This document shows positions 21,701 to 32,555 of a stretch of 64,000 nucleotides of DNA, one piece after another. The stretch is taken from positions 462,179,506 through 462,243,505 of the forward strand of contig NC_085140.1 of NCBI RefSeq assembly GCF_024139115.2, given 5' to 3'. Both the position numbers and the translations under genes were made by a program. The notes under the pieces were generated by a model. It was not told where the DNA came from and ran no database searches. It saw only the letters and a list, made by a program, of their open reading frames with translations. Origin of the DNA: Armigeres subalbatus. Taxonomy: Eukaryota; Arthropoda; Insecta; Diptera; Culicidae. How positions within the stretch are numbered: the stretch's first letter is position 1; each line of letters opens with the position of its first letter.

Positions 21701-22289
21701 TAAGTAAATTACATGAGCTTCAATTTGAGGATGTGCTTAGGAAGTTTTATGATCTACCACAAAAGTTCAACGGACGCAGTGGTTCTACGCCCCAACGAAA
21801 AAAGTCTTATGATCGACGTCTCTAGAACCTTTTTCATGATACCGATGCATAATTTTTTCGAAGCAGTTTGTATAACTTCGTACTACTTTGAAGTCATTTT
21901 GTCATTTTATTGTCAGAGTCAAATAATTTTATTAGTACGTATGTTATGTTCTATTGTCATTATGGGCGCTCTAAATCTACCGAAGCAGTTTTTTCGACTC
22001 ACATGGAACATGTTGCCCAATGCTTCATCGTAGAAACTGATCGGAAGTTTTGTTTTTAACAAATGTAAGAAAGTATTCAATCCCCGGTTCATAAAAAAAG
22101 ACAAGTTAATAGCTTTTGAAGCAGTTCTCCAGTCGCGCAAGGATCATGTCGTCCATTAAGACACTGTTGAACTGGCTCAAAAGACATTATATTTACAATT
22201 TTGATAGATATTCTCTCCCATTATCTCATTTTTAATCATAGTTAATTCCTTGAAAAAGGCACAATGCATGTGTCCGAAACGTCGCATAA
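21701..22289. other. No gene recognised
   Basis: The plus-strand 106-codon frame at 21713-22033 has no motif. Nothing else seen. Confidence 0.35.
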
Positions 22290-22600
22290 AAATAGTATTG
22301 TGGTCATAACTTCTGATCCCATAGTCCAATCTGGCCAATTTTCAATAGGAAACAATGGGAATGGATTGCCCATCGAATGGAACTCGAGTAATTCGGGCAA
22401 TGCTAAGTTCCGAAAAGTGTGTCTACAAAATTTTGTACACATACACACATACAGACATCACCTCAATTCGTCAAGCTGAGTCGATTGGTGTATAACACTA
22501 TGGGTCTCCGAGCCTTCTATCAAAAGTTTGGTTTTGGAGAGATCATATCGCCTTTACGTATACTTAGTATACGAGTAAGGCAAAAAGGGGTGCATATTTT
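22290..22600 (+). repeat. Dispersed SINE-like repeat, copy 1
   Basis: Contains GGGCAATGCTAAGTTC, CACACATACAGACATCACCT, AACACTATGGGTCTCCG and a tail near TACTTAGTATACGAGTAAGG. The same ordered blocks recur at 49155-49370, and a relic is visible at about 32160-32245. Short, repeated and non-coding, so SINE-like by appearance. Confidence 0.6.
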
Positions 22601-23779
22601 GCAAAACAGCAACATTCCGAAGGATGTTACTGTTTGATAAGGGCGTCGCTTATGGTAGTCATCTTGCCCCACTACCCCCTACAACGTTTTTAACGTTCTC
22701 TAACTAAAACCGAAATTAGGAGGCAGTATAGAAACAAATCGATTAATTCTTTAAGTGTAAAACCCCCCGCTGAGAAAAGAAAAAAAAACGTACTTTGAAC
22801 ATCAATCGGCAGCGGCCACGTTGAGTCGTTGCCGTTTGTTGATAATCGCACTTCGCACTCATTTAGCGACACGTAGCTGATAATGTACATACTAAATTTG
22901 GCTCTTTTTGTTTTTCGGACCCCTCCGATAGCTGCGCGATGTGGCTCGTGTATTCGTACTTTCTTTCATTAAAATGGTTATGTTCGGCCAAGATTGAATG
23001 TGTTCATTGATGGTATCAATATCAATAAATGGTGCACACAGGACAGGAAATCATTTGACTGGCCATATCAGCTGAAGAAACAAAATAACAAAATGGTAAA
23101 TAGGTGCACCGAGGAAGACGGAGCTGGGAAACGGCTGAGTAAATAGATCGAATCTGACGAAGGCAGCGATGACATGGATTGGACGTGGCGAAACACGCGT
23201 AACCAATCGTCAATAATTTTTCTGGGAGTATACTCATACGTGAAAAACGCATCGGACGCCACATCCTCTTCGGCGCTCTGTTTATTACGTGCAAAAACTA
23301 ATGTAGGTCGAGCACCTGACGTATTTAGGGAATGTCTCTTCAATCTTGTCTAGCGAAGTGAGCCACAGACAAACGGACATAGTGCCCAATCATGCACTGA
23401 TATACCGGTTCATAGTAGGAAATCGGTCTTAATTCCATGAAACACTTTTGGAAAGGTATGTGGCGGCGAAGAATAAAAAAAACTGGAAGATTATCTTGAA
23501 TTACTTATTATAGGGTATTATGGCGCAAATCCACTAATGAAAATGACATTTCATCCTAATTCAATAATCTCGAAATTCTATTCCACCTAATCGTAATGTC
23601 ATACTCCTTATTTTTGTATAACCATGAGTTCTTCAGTTCTCCAATCTGAGAGAATTTCAGCTCAAGAATAGTTCATCTCGGATGGTTGGGGAATGATTGC
23701 ATGATGGTTTTGATAGGGTTGGGATTTTTTTACCAGCCGACACGGACCAGACGGGTCAAAACTACCAAGACATGATTTC
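22601..23779. other. No gene recognised
   Basis: Two overlapping minus-strand frames of about 90 codons (23022-23343) have no domain I know. The stretch 22800-23350 does not resemble the window's repeats and may be single-copy. Confidence 0.35.
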
Positions 23780-23949
23780 ACATTTTTTTTCTTAAAAAAT
23801 TTCATAAGAAATTCCTTCGTAAAGTCCTTTAAGAATTTCTGCAAAAATATTCTTTCTAAAATCCTTTCAGATTCTCTTTGGAAAATTTCTTTAGTAAAAC
23901 CATAAAATATTCCTGCAGGAATTCCTTTGAAAATTTATTAAAGAACTGG
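23780..23949. repeat. GGAATTCC-type degenerate tract, pyrimidine polarity
   Basis: Loose repetition of AAATTCCTT and TTCCTTTGAAAA units of about 9-12 bases. Ends at a SINE. Confidence 0.6.
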
Positions 23950-24235
23950 TTTCTCTCCTTAGCCGTTCGGAAAGATGCGCGACTACATAGCAAGACCATG
24001 CTGAGGGTGGCTGGGTGCGATATCCGGTGCCGGTCTAGGCGATTTTCGGTTTGGATATTGTCTTGACTTCCCTAGGCATAAAAGAATCATCGTGTTAGTG
24101 TCGTGATTTACGAATGCAGAAATGGTAACTTGGCTTAGAAACCTCACAGTTAATAACTGTAGAACTGCTTAATGAACACTAAGCTGCGAGGTGGGAATGT
24201 CCCAGTGTGGGATGTAATGCCAATGAAGAAGAAGC
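23950..24235 (+). mobile_element. Feilai-like tRNA-derived SINE, copy 2
   Basis: CTCCTTAGCCGTTCGGAAAG at the A box, GGGTGCGATATCCGGTGCC at a mutated B box, and a 3' end GGGATGTAATGCCAATGAAG with AAG repeats. It lies between two GGAATTCC-type tracts. I did not find a clear duplication. Confidence 0.8.
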
Positions 24236-24640
24236 TTTCGATGGAATACCTAAGAGAATTTTCTGAAGGACTTTTCGTGGGAATTGCTGAAGTAATGTAG
24301 TAAAGAGTTTATGAAAGCATTTCCGGCAAAATTTTTGAAGGAATTTCCGGAAGAACTTTGGGAACTGAAGGAATTCTAGAAGAAAAATCAGTAGGATACT
24401 TTAAAGAAAATTTTGTAGAAATCCCCCCAGGCATTTTCAAAGGAATTCCCAATAGAATTTCCGAATGCATCCCAAAATCAATTTTAGAAGAAATTTTGAA
24501 ATAAATTTCCCAAAAAAAAACAAAAGCAGTTTTGAATGAATTTCTGGAGAGATCGCGAAAAAAATCAAAAGAAATGGAGAATGTTGTGAAGGAATTCCTG
24601 AGGGAAATTTTCAAGAATTTCTTCCTAATGTTACCTGATG
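24236..24640. repeat. GGAATTCC-type degenerate tract, purine polarity
   Basis: Units such as GGAATTTCC and GAAGGAATTC, G/A-rich on the plus strand, the opposite polarity to 23780-23949. Confidence 0.6.
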
Positions 24641-25040
24641 GTCGTACACTCCGTGTTGTCCTGAGCAAAACCGAATGTTTTTTCCTATTCCAGGTCGCTC
24701 GTTCTTGGGCTAGCTAGTGCGGAGTCTACCCCGGAGCCGACGTTCTCTTCCAGGTTCTCTGCAGGTTCTTTTGCTGGTCTCTCTTCCGGCATACGTCCAG
24801 CCCTCTATAATCTGCCGTATTTTATCAGCCTGCTTATGTCTGCATTTTTGTACAATTGATTCCTTAATTTGTTTGCGCCATTTACCATTTCCCCTCACAC
24901 CGCCAATGACTGAGCGCAGTATTTTCCACTCAAACACTCCAAGAATCCGATAGTCTGCATCTTTTAACGTCCATGCTTCAAGACCGTTCAAGGCGATAGG
25001 AAGAATCAACAATGTGTACAGAGCTAGTTTTGTCAATGTC
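24641..25040 (-). pseudogene. LINE reverse transcriptase C-terminal fragment
   Basis: The minus-strand frame 25036-24710 reads LYTLLILPIALNGLEAWTL, then VFEWKILRSVIGGV, a basic region and GRERRLRGRLRTS. After a stop it continues as AQERATWNRKKHSVLLRTTR. This is the C-terminal pattern of LINE polyproteins (the LIRPVLxYGxExWTL motif followed by a ...RGRP... motif). It is 5' truncated and broken by a stop. The clade is not determined. Confidence 0.75.
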
Positions 25041-25482
25041 TGTAGGTAGCTTCCTCAAGTTACCAAAGAATTTACTGGAGGAATTTTCAAAGGATTACCT
25101 GCAGAAATTCTCTAAAAATTGCAGGTAGTTTTAAAAGAATTCCTATAGAAATTTTAGGAAAAAATGTCAAGGAACTTGCAAAAGAACCCTTAGAAGAAAT
25201 TCTAAAGAAAATCCGAAGAAATTCCTAAAAGAATCTTCCGATAGAAATCGTAAGCAAATTTCCAAAGCTTAAAAAAATTAATTTTTTAATGAGTTTTTAA
25301 GAGAATATTTGGAGGGATTCTGGAACTTTTTCCGAATGATCTCCTAAAACATTTTCGTAGATATTTCAAAAGGAATTTGCAAAGGATCTTCAGACGGTAT
25401 ATCCGAATTTCTGAACGGAGTCGAAATGTCCAGAGGAGTTTTTGAAGTGATCAAATACTACCGGAGGTTCCTTCTGGAGTTA
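25041..25482. repeat. GGAATTCC-type degenerate tract
   Basis: Continues until it is interrupted by the TA-flanked element at 25483; the same kind of tract resumes at 27794. Confidence 0.6.
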
Positions 25483-25921
25483 CAGGGGTTAGACAAAAAG
25501 GTTGAGATAGGTAAAAATAAGTCGAAATTCAAATCAGCATAACTATGCGTATAATAATCCGATTTTGATAAAACCAGGACCACAGATAACAGATATCCAG
25601 GCTAGAACAAATTTTATTCAAAAAGCTGTGTAAATCAAAGTACGTTAGAATACTGACTGTGGCAATACGTCGTTTGGTGGCGCTAGGTGTCTTTCATGAC
25701 GTCGTGCGTACTAGCTGTCACATTCTACCAAACAAACATTGCGCGCCAAAATGATACCAAGCTTGCCGCCTCTTCCAGTACATGCTAAATGTTGATGTTT
25801 ATTTTTCATGCACTATGGAACCAATAAGGTTAAAAAACAAATTCATCAAAACGCATTTTCGTACGTTCAAGCAAACTGATTGTATTACCAAGTAGAGTTT
25901 CTACTATAGCCACTTCCCATA

Positions 25922-26183
25922 TCTATATAATAAAAATGAAATGGTCTGTGTTCGTATCCGCATAACGCAAAAATGGCTGGATAGATTTTCTTCATTTCTT
26001 CAGCAATTATGATCATTATCGTTTCCGACGGGTTTATATGATATTTCCTCATGCGGAAATCTCGATTAGGGTTGAGTAAATCGTGAAAAACTAAAATTAA
26101 GATTCGTATGAAAATTTCGCATAGGCAGTTCACAACGCGCGTTTCCGCCTACTATGCAGGACAACGTCTGCCGGGTCCACTAG
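25922..26183 (+). mobile_element. Helitron-like non-autonomous element, copy 1
   Basis: Starts TCTATATAATAAAAATGAAA and ends GTCTGCCGGGTCCACTAG. It begins with TC, ends with CTAG, is preceded by A and followed by T, as Helitrons are. A second partial copy follows directly. Confidence 0.55.
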
Positions 26184-26188
26184 TCTTC

Positions 26189-26395
26189 TCTTATATATAA
26201 AAATGAAATGGTCTGTGTTCGTATCCGCATGACTCGAAAACGGCTGGATGGATTTTTTTTCATTTCTTCAGCAGAAACATTCGTTATAGTTTCCGACGGG
26301 TTTATATGATATTTCCTAATGGGAAAATTACGAGTAAGCTTGAGCAAACCGTGAATAACTAAAATTGTGATTCCTATGCAAATCAGTTCGGCAGT
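26189..26395 (+). mobile_element. Helitron-like element, copy 2, 3'-truncated
   Basis: TCTTATATATAAAAATGAAA and GTCTGTGTTCGTATCCGCAT, closely similar to the preceding copy. It lacks the CTAG end. Confidence 0.5.
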
Positions 26396-26519
26396 TCGGA
26401 ATACGGAATAACGTTTAGAGGAGTTAGGGGGTTGCCTGAGGTGTGAAAAACTCGGAAAAACAGATAATTTATAAATACAAAAACTGTAACAGGGGAGTGG
26501 AGGGATCATACATGATCGT

Positions 26520-26550
26520 TCTAGCGTTACGTAATTAATGGATCTTCCTT
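26520..26550. repeat. End of a MITE (GCGTTACGTAATTAATGGAT)
   Basis: Matches the right end of the MITE at 39681-39838. The opposite end was not found nearby. Confidence 0.45.
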
Positions 26551-26817
26551 CATCACAAAACAAACCATGTGATCCTTGATGGCAGAGAAATGAGAAAGAA
26601 ACATCATATATGGAATTGAAACCAGAGTGAGGAGGAGGATCTGTTGTTTATATCCATGGTGGGTGGTGTGATGGCGCCGAAAATTTTGACAGCTTCTTGA
26701 TGAGATAAACTATGCGATGCCAGCGCCTCCACAAGATTGCCACTTGTGTTGCATTTCAAAACGTCCGTTAAATTCCTTACACACGATTGAGAACGAACTT
26801 GTATGTCTGTTCTCTGT

Positions 26818-27705
26818 GCCAGGACCATCAGAAGCGGACACTCTTCTAGTATACTGTCTCTCTGCAAAACCTGAGATTGGTTCTTGGCCACCGGAAATGT
26901 TCCGGATTTTCCGAGAGTATGTTCAAGATGCATTTTTTCCACTGCTTGCCATTTTATGTGACGTTGACTTTCATCATGTTTTATGCTTTCTTCGAAAACT
27001 AGAACTAATATGCCGGCCAATGGTGGCTGTAGATCGAGAATCCATCTAAACTACATAGAGATACGGCCATTTCCGTAAAAACGGTACCGGGAACATGATG
27101 AAATGATAACAGATCGGAATAATGTAAATATGAGTATCTGACTTCATGGATTTGCGAGACGATGAATATAGAAACATTTCCAGAATGATAGTGCCACCAG
27201 TGCCACTGCCACCCTTATAGCAGGTTCCATGGGCCTTCCAGGATGGGCCGGTTTTGGCACCATCTGGAACCATGCATATATGGGTGTCAAAATTCATGTT
27301 ATCCCAAGGCGATGAATAAAGGACCTTTATTAGAGATATATTTTGAGGACTGTGAGACTCTTTGGCTAATTTGTAACAGGTTCCGAAAGTTCTGCGAAAG
27401 TGACATTTGTTCAGGGTGTATGGCCAATCCCGTACCGTTTTCACGAAAATGGCCATATCTCTGCGTATACTTATCGGATTTTCGATCTGCAGCCAGCATT
27501 GGTCAGCATATTAGTTCTAGTTTCTGGGAAAAACATAAAACATGATAGCAGTTAACGTCATATAAAATGACAAGCAGCAGAAAAAATGCATTTTTAACAT
27601 ACCCTCGGAAAACCCGGAACACCACCGGTGGCCAAGGGCCAATCAGAGGTTTCGCACAGGGCCAGTATACTAGAAGAGTTTCTGTGTCCGATGGTCCCAG
27701 TTTGA
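26818..27705. repeat. Inner part of the long inverted repeat
   Basis: 26818-27090 pairs with 27450-27705 in inverted orientation: TTCTAGTATACTG, TTCTTGGCCACCGG, CATCATGTTTTATG, AACTAGAACTAATATG and ATGGCCAT-type segments. Open frames in this region (26604-27456, both strands) follow from the repeat and show no domain. Confidence 0.7.
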
Positions 27706-27793
27706 TAAAAATCGGGTTATTCTACACAAAGTTATGCTGATTTGTACTTCGACAATTTTTTGCCTATCTCAACCTTTTTGTCTAACCCCTGTA

Positions 27794-28530
27794 CTTTGAA
27801 AAATCCTTCACGAATTCCTTCCGGAACTTGTTCTGGATTTCTTAAGCAAATTTTACCCTAAAACTTTGCAAGAAATTCCAAAATGGCTCTTAGAAGAGTT
27901 TCCGAAGGAATTTTTGGAAGAATACCTTTACTGATTTTCCCAAGGTTTTCCTGAACAAATTTCTGAAAGAACGCGTGAAGGCAATTTCCGAGGGAATTCC
28001 GTAAGAATTACTGGGGAAATCTAGTAATTACTTCAGGAATACCAGTAGATATTTCCTTGAAATTCAATTAGGAATTCCTTCATTAATTCCTTTGAAAATT
28101 CCTTCGGAAATTCCTTCACAAATTTCTTAAAAAATATTTATGGAATCCTCCGGAAATTTCTTTAGGAATTCTTTTGGAAAGTCTCTCAGAAACACCTTCA
28201 AAAACTCTTTTTAGTAGTTCCAACGGAAATTTTTTTCGAAAATCCATTTAGGCTCTCTTTTAAAAAATCCCTTTTAAAATTCATTTGGAAATTTCTGCAC
28301 AAAACCCTCGAAGGATTTCTTCAAAAACTTCTCCAAAAACTTATTTGAGAACTCCTCATGATTTTTTTTAATTAAATCTAAAAAAATCCGCCAAGAATTT
28401 CTTCGGATATTTCTCCAGGGATTTCTTTAAAAGATTCTTCGAAATGCCTCATAGATTCCTTCGCAAATTTCTGCAGAAATTCTCTTAGAATTTCTTCCAG
28501 GAAATCATTTGAAAATTAATTAGAAAATGA
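27794..28530. repeat. GGAATTCC-type tract, pyrimidine polarity
   Basis: Dense repetition of GGAAATTCCTTC-like units, T/C-rich on the plus strand. Confidence 0.65.
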
Positions 28531-28599
28531 AATAGTTTCCGATGGAGTTACTAATTGAATTTTCTAAGAATAAAACAAAAAAAAACAACAAACACTAAA

Positions 28600-29205
28600 C
28601 AATTTCGATGGTATTATTGGAAGAATTTCTGAAGGAACTCATGAAGGCATTTTTGAAGGAATTCCTGCAGGCAGTTCTGGAAGAATTCCCGGAGAATGAT
28701 TTAAAGGAATTGGTAAATTTCGAAGAAATCCCTTATGCAATATCTGGAAGAATTTATTGAATGAATTCATGGAATAATTGCCGAAGAAATGTCATAAGAA
28801 GGTATTTCTGAAGGAATTCTCAAAGAAATTTCCGAATGCATTGCTCAAAGAGTTGCTAAATAATTTTCGAAGAAACTCTCAATAATTTTTTTTAAGGAAT
28901 TTCTTAAAAAAATCCGGAGGAATTGCTAAAGAGACTTCCGAAGGAATTCCTTAAGGAGTCTCCGAAGGAATTACCAACGAAATTTTCGTAGAGATTCCTG
29001 AAACATTTTTTTTTTCGTGTGCGTCCTAGAAGAAATTTTAGAGAGAAATTCGTATTGGATTTTCTGAAGAAATCCGTAATGAAAATTATGAAGGAGTTTT
29101 CGGAGAAATTCGTAAGAAATTTCCGGAAGAATTCTCAAAATCATTTTCTAAGATTTTTTAAAGGAAACTTTTCGGAGGAATTTACAAGGATATATCAAGT
29201 GGTTT
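28600..29205. repeat. GGAATTCC-type tract, purine polarity
   Basis: Units such as GAAGGAATTCC and GGAAGAATTT. Polarity is reversed relative to 27794-28530, with a short A-rich junction at 28550-28600. Confidence 0.65.
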
Positions 29206-29640
29206 TGTGAATCATATCTCAGTAGGAATTTAATTATTTTGCTTAATTGGTTTCCTGATATCACACATCAAAAAACAAAGAAAACTGATTAAATGAGTGT
29301 CCTGGTTGATTTTAAAAAATAAAAAAATATTTTCGAGATAATCATTCCTGAACTGCAATGATTTTCCTACACCAATGCCAGATCCTATAAGATTGGGGGC
29401 CGCTTCGGGCATGTATTCAAGTCTTTACGAAAGCTTATGCACCATAATAAATATAATTTACGAGTCACCTACAGATTTAGGTGCCCGACTGAATGAGGAC
29501 TTGACGTAGATGAATTCTAAAGAACGGTTAAACATTTTATGTATTATTTTACATAGTATATTAAATCTGCTAGATAAAGCCTCATTCAAACTCACAAATC
29601 AATCAACCAACCTACTATTCATTAACCAAGACAATGTATG
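29206..29640. other. No gene recognised
   Basis: AT-rich with short open frames only. Confidence 0.4.
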
Positions 29641-30765
29641 TCCCCCTAAGGTGGACCACTCTTATATGAAAAAAAATTCAAAACCATTTTTTCGAGACGT
29701 ATACCCCTGAAAATAAAGTTTTTTTTGCTCCCAGAAGTTACTGTAAAAAATTCAGCCAGATCCGTCAAGTCTAAGTGGATGCTCAACTAGCGTGAAGCTT
29801 ATATGGGAAAAATCAACTCAATATATGGGAAAATACATACTTTTCACTTTTTTTTATCTTTATGTGGCGCTGTAGTCATTCAATCCCTCTCATTAGTGAC
29901 ATTTATAACCTTCACCTTACTGTGAAGATGCTCCCGAAACTCGCGAGTGATTTTATCAAAAAACCAAAAAGTTATACCTAGATGAAAAAATAAATTTCTC
30001 CCCCGAGGTAAAACGCTCCATCCAACAAATTCGCATACGAAGTCGATCGGAGAACTTAGTGAGCACTAATATCGTTAATTTCAGTCAATTTCAAAACTAG
30101 TATCGAACAAACCAAGTAAATGGAAGCAAATCGATCCGATCGATTCTGCATGTAGGATAGCTGGATGGTGCATTTTCTCCTAGCTGAAAAAACAACGTTT
30201 ACTTTACATTATATAACTTTTTCATTTTTGATAAAATCACTCCAGGTTTTCGGGAGCCTCTTCACAATAAAGTAAAGATTATAAAAGTCATTAATGAGCG
30301 GGATTGAGTTGAGTATCCACTTAGACTTGACGGATCTGGCTGAAATTTTTACAGTAGCTTCTGGGAGCAAAAAACTTTATTTTCAGGGAGTATACTGCCG
30401 TTCTACGCATAATTGTCCCATGTTACCCTTGATGAAAAATCTCAAACTCGAGTCAATTTGTCCCACTGAAAAAAATGAAGTTGTTGTCTGATAATAATAG
30501 AGGCTGAAAACCGTTAATAAGTAGGGATTCGTGTTATGTCCTGGAAAAGTGTTGCCTACGCTCATAACATCCCAAAAATATTTGTTAAATTTTAAGATCG
30601 AATCGATTTTATAAATTGGTGGGACAAATTGACTCGAGTTTGGATTTTTTCATCAAAGGTAACATGGGACAATTATGCGTAGAACGGCAGTATACGTCTC
30701 GAAAAAATGATTATGATTTTTTTCATATAAGTGTGGTCTACCCTAGTCCCACTACTGACTTAGAG
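29641..30765. mobile_element. Large inverted-repeat element with a nested insertion in its right arm
   Basis: The left arm (about 29641-30035) and right arm (about 30150-30765, excluding 30396-30695) are inverted copies. Shared segments include GACGTATAC, AAAATAAAGTTTTTT, CAGCCAGATCCGTCAAGTCT and GTGATTTTATCAAAAA. No coding sequence. RNA from it would fold into a long hairpin. Confidence 0.75.
30396..30689. mobile_element. 294-bp palindromic MITE with GTATAC duplication
   Basis: TGCCGTTCTACGCATAATTG at the left and the inverted copy CAATTATGCGTAGAACGGCA at the right. GTATAC flanks both sides (30390-30395 and 30690-30695). The opposite arm of the host element (about 29695) has a single GTATAC at the matching place, which shows the empty site. 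A related inverted pair occurs at 57290 and 58235. Confidence 0.75.
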
Positions 30766-30810
30766 ACACCATCTACATAGGTAGATTTGAAATTGAATTC
30801 TGACGACATA

Positions 30811-31353
30811 GGGTAAAGTGCCCAATAGTGGACCCCCAACCAATAGTGGACCCTCAAGCCGTTTTTGCATTATTACAGCACAATGTAAATATTTTGCTAT
30901 GAAATTCCATCGGAAGAACCTACCTTACAGTCCTATGATTTGCCTACATGCATTCAAAATGCTATGGAAAGTAAAATTAGATGATTTTTTACAATTCTAT
31001 AAAAATAAACACAAGAGTGTCCATTATAGGAATATTCTGGGGGGTCCACAATAGGGAAGAAGAACGTCCCGAAACGAAACATGAAAATCAAATGAAGTGT
31101 CGCATATAGGGAAACAATTTCCTATTATGGACCCCCAGAGGGTCTACTATAGGGAGAATTCAGTCAGACTTTAAAATGTTAATTTCAACGAATAACGTCG
31201 TGTATTTAAGTGTTTTATGTATGTATCATGAAGAGGAGATGTAGAACATGGTATTAGATATCAAGCAGAATTATTATGTTGAAAATGTCTACTCCTTATG
31301 ACAGGAAGAACAAAATTCCGCTACTAGGGGGTCCACTATGGAGTATTTAACCC
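30811..31353. mobile_element. 543-bp MITE, TA-flanked
   Basis: The ends GGGTAAAGTGCCCAATAGTG...GACCCC and GGGGTCCACTATGGAGTATT...ACCC are inverted with mismatches, and TA lies at both borders (30809-30810, 31354-31355). Internal copies of the motif GGACCCCC / GGGGGTCCAC recur near 31040 and 31130. No coding capacity. Confidence 0.75.
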
Positions 31354-31377
31354 TAGTTCATAGTTCTGATAGTTCCT

Positions 31378-31506
31378 GATATCATAAGACGAGTTTAGTA
31401 TAGTACTAATTGATTCCACCTCGTTGTATTGCTTTATAGATACGTATTTCGTCTTCAACTATAAGGCCATCTTTAATATCTCATACTTTACTCGACTCGA
31501 CCCAAG
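31378..31506. mobile_element. Foldback family, single arm
   Basis: TCATAAGACGAGTTTAGTAT, GATACGTATTTCGTCTTCAA, and an end at ACTCGACTCGAC, which is where the centre of symmetry of the full element would be. Confidence 0.65.
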
Positions 31507-31601
31507 TTATTTTTTTATTGTGATTAGTCATCGGCGTGGCAAAATTCTGACCCAAAATCGTCGGCGGTGGCGGGGTGAGTAAAACGTGAGCGCACAGATC
31601 T

Positions 31602-31659
31602 ATTATTATTATTATCGTCTTTATTAAAGAGGTTTTCAGCCCTTGGCTGGCTCACCTCT
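31602..31659 (-). mobile_element. Ultra-short retroposon (tail-only), copy 3
   Basis: A 58-bp insertion flanked by perfect 11-bp direct repeats CGCACAGATCT (31591-31601, 31660-31670). The minus strand reads AGAGGTGAGCCAGCC, GGGCTGAAAACCTC, TTTAATAAAGACG and (ATA/AAT) repeats. A double stem is predicted (GAGGT/ACCTC, AGCC/GGCT). Confidence 0.8.
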
Positions 31660-32139
31660 CGCACAGATCTAAACAAAACCTTCCCAAGGCAACTTTTGAT
31701 GCAACTTTGATTGAAAATATCTGTAAATTTGGCGTTTTTGACAGTGAAAAAAGCCTTCTGGCACCGCATGTCCCTGCTTCTTGATATATACCATATTTCA
31801 GAGAACCATCAGACTTTTTAGATAGCGTTGAGAAATATTTACACATATTTGCACATTTCCATTAAAAAAAAGTCTTATTTGAGGTAATCATATATAAGAA
31901 AAGTCCAATAGAAAATAATTGGCTGGATATGTCCCATTATCAATATTTATTTTGTTCAATCGTCCTCGAATGCAACTTGTTGCGAGTAAATCGGGTGAGT
32001 ATAAGTGCCAAAAACGTCATCACTTTTATATACACTTAATGAAATTACAGTATTTTGAGGATCATTTTTTAAAAAGAAACACTGGAAAAAATGCCTAGCA
32101 AAATGTTTTTTGAGATGAGCGAATATGTTTAGGCAGTTC

Positions 32140-32245
32140 TCTTGCACATATGCACATACGTACATACAAACACATACCGGCACATATACACAGTACACAC
32201 CAATACAAAGTGCACACATACACACAGACAGACATTATCTCATTT
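32140..32245. repeat. CA/CATA-rich low-complexity stretch
   Basis: CACATATGCACATACGTACA onward, with many CACA units, ending in CACACAGACAGACATTATCT, which resembles the inner part of the SINE-like repeat at 22290. Confidence 0.6.
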
Positions 32246-32320
32246 TCGAATGGTTTGATTTGGCAAGACAGGTTTGATTTCAACCTGTTAGTAATATTGG
32301 CAGCGTAAATTCTTCAGATT

Positions 32321-32379
32321 CGCGTTAAATCTCTTCACGCATAACTCTGAAGTACTAATGCGTGAAGAGATTTAGCGCG
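32321..32379. other. Hairpin, 22-bp arms, 15-nt loop
   Basis: CGCGTTAAATCTCTTCACGC + AT pairs with ATGCGTGAAGAGATTTAGCG + CG with one G-T type mismatch. Outer segments TTCAGATTC and GAATCTCTGAA can extend the stem with a bulge, giving a structure of pre-miRNA size. No evidence of expression is available from sequence. Confidence 0.75.
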
Positions 32380-32453
32380 CTCTTGTATGAATCTCTGAAA
32401 ATATGCCACGAATCAATAGAACTGTTTACGCTTGCCGAACAGCACTTTAGCAG

Positions 32454-32555
32454 GTTGAAATCGCTGTTATTTTGCCTGTCTTGGTACAGTGATCACCACG
32501 TCACTATCCAAGCCGTTCCTGGGTGGACGTTAGGCAGAATAACAGCGATTTCAAC
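32454..32555. other. Long hairpin, 27-bp arms
   Basis: GTTGAAATCGCTGTTATTTT (from 32454) pairs with the segment ending AATAACAGCGATTTCAAC (32555), with one mismatch in the first 24 pairs. The 48-base spacer has its own GTGATCACCACGTCAC near-palindrome. It starts 75 bases from the previous hairpin. Confidence 0.75.

Larger units (their letters stand above)
25483..27791. mobile_element. 2.3-kb TA-flanked DNA element with long inverted repeats
   Basis: Ends CAGGGGTTAGACAAAAAGGT (25483) and its inverted copy ending CCCCTG (27791), flanked by TA on both sides. The inverted repeats are long but the left one is interrupted: 25483-25583 pairs with the outer right end, and pairing resumes at about 26820-27090 against 27450-27705 (for example CTCTTCTAGTATACTG). 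The 1.2 kb between is inserted material including Helitron-like pieces. No transposase was recognised. A related left end occurs at 56782. Confidence 0.75.

Noticed and set aside
26604..27456. Open frames of 100-138 codons in the 2.3-kb element
   Set aside because: They lie in long inverted repeats, overlap in opposite directions and show no domain.
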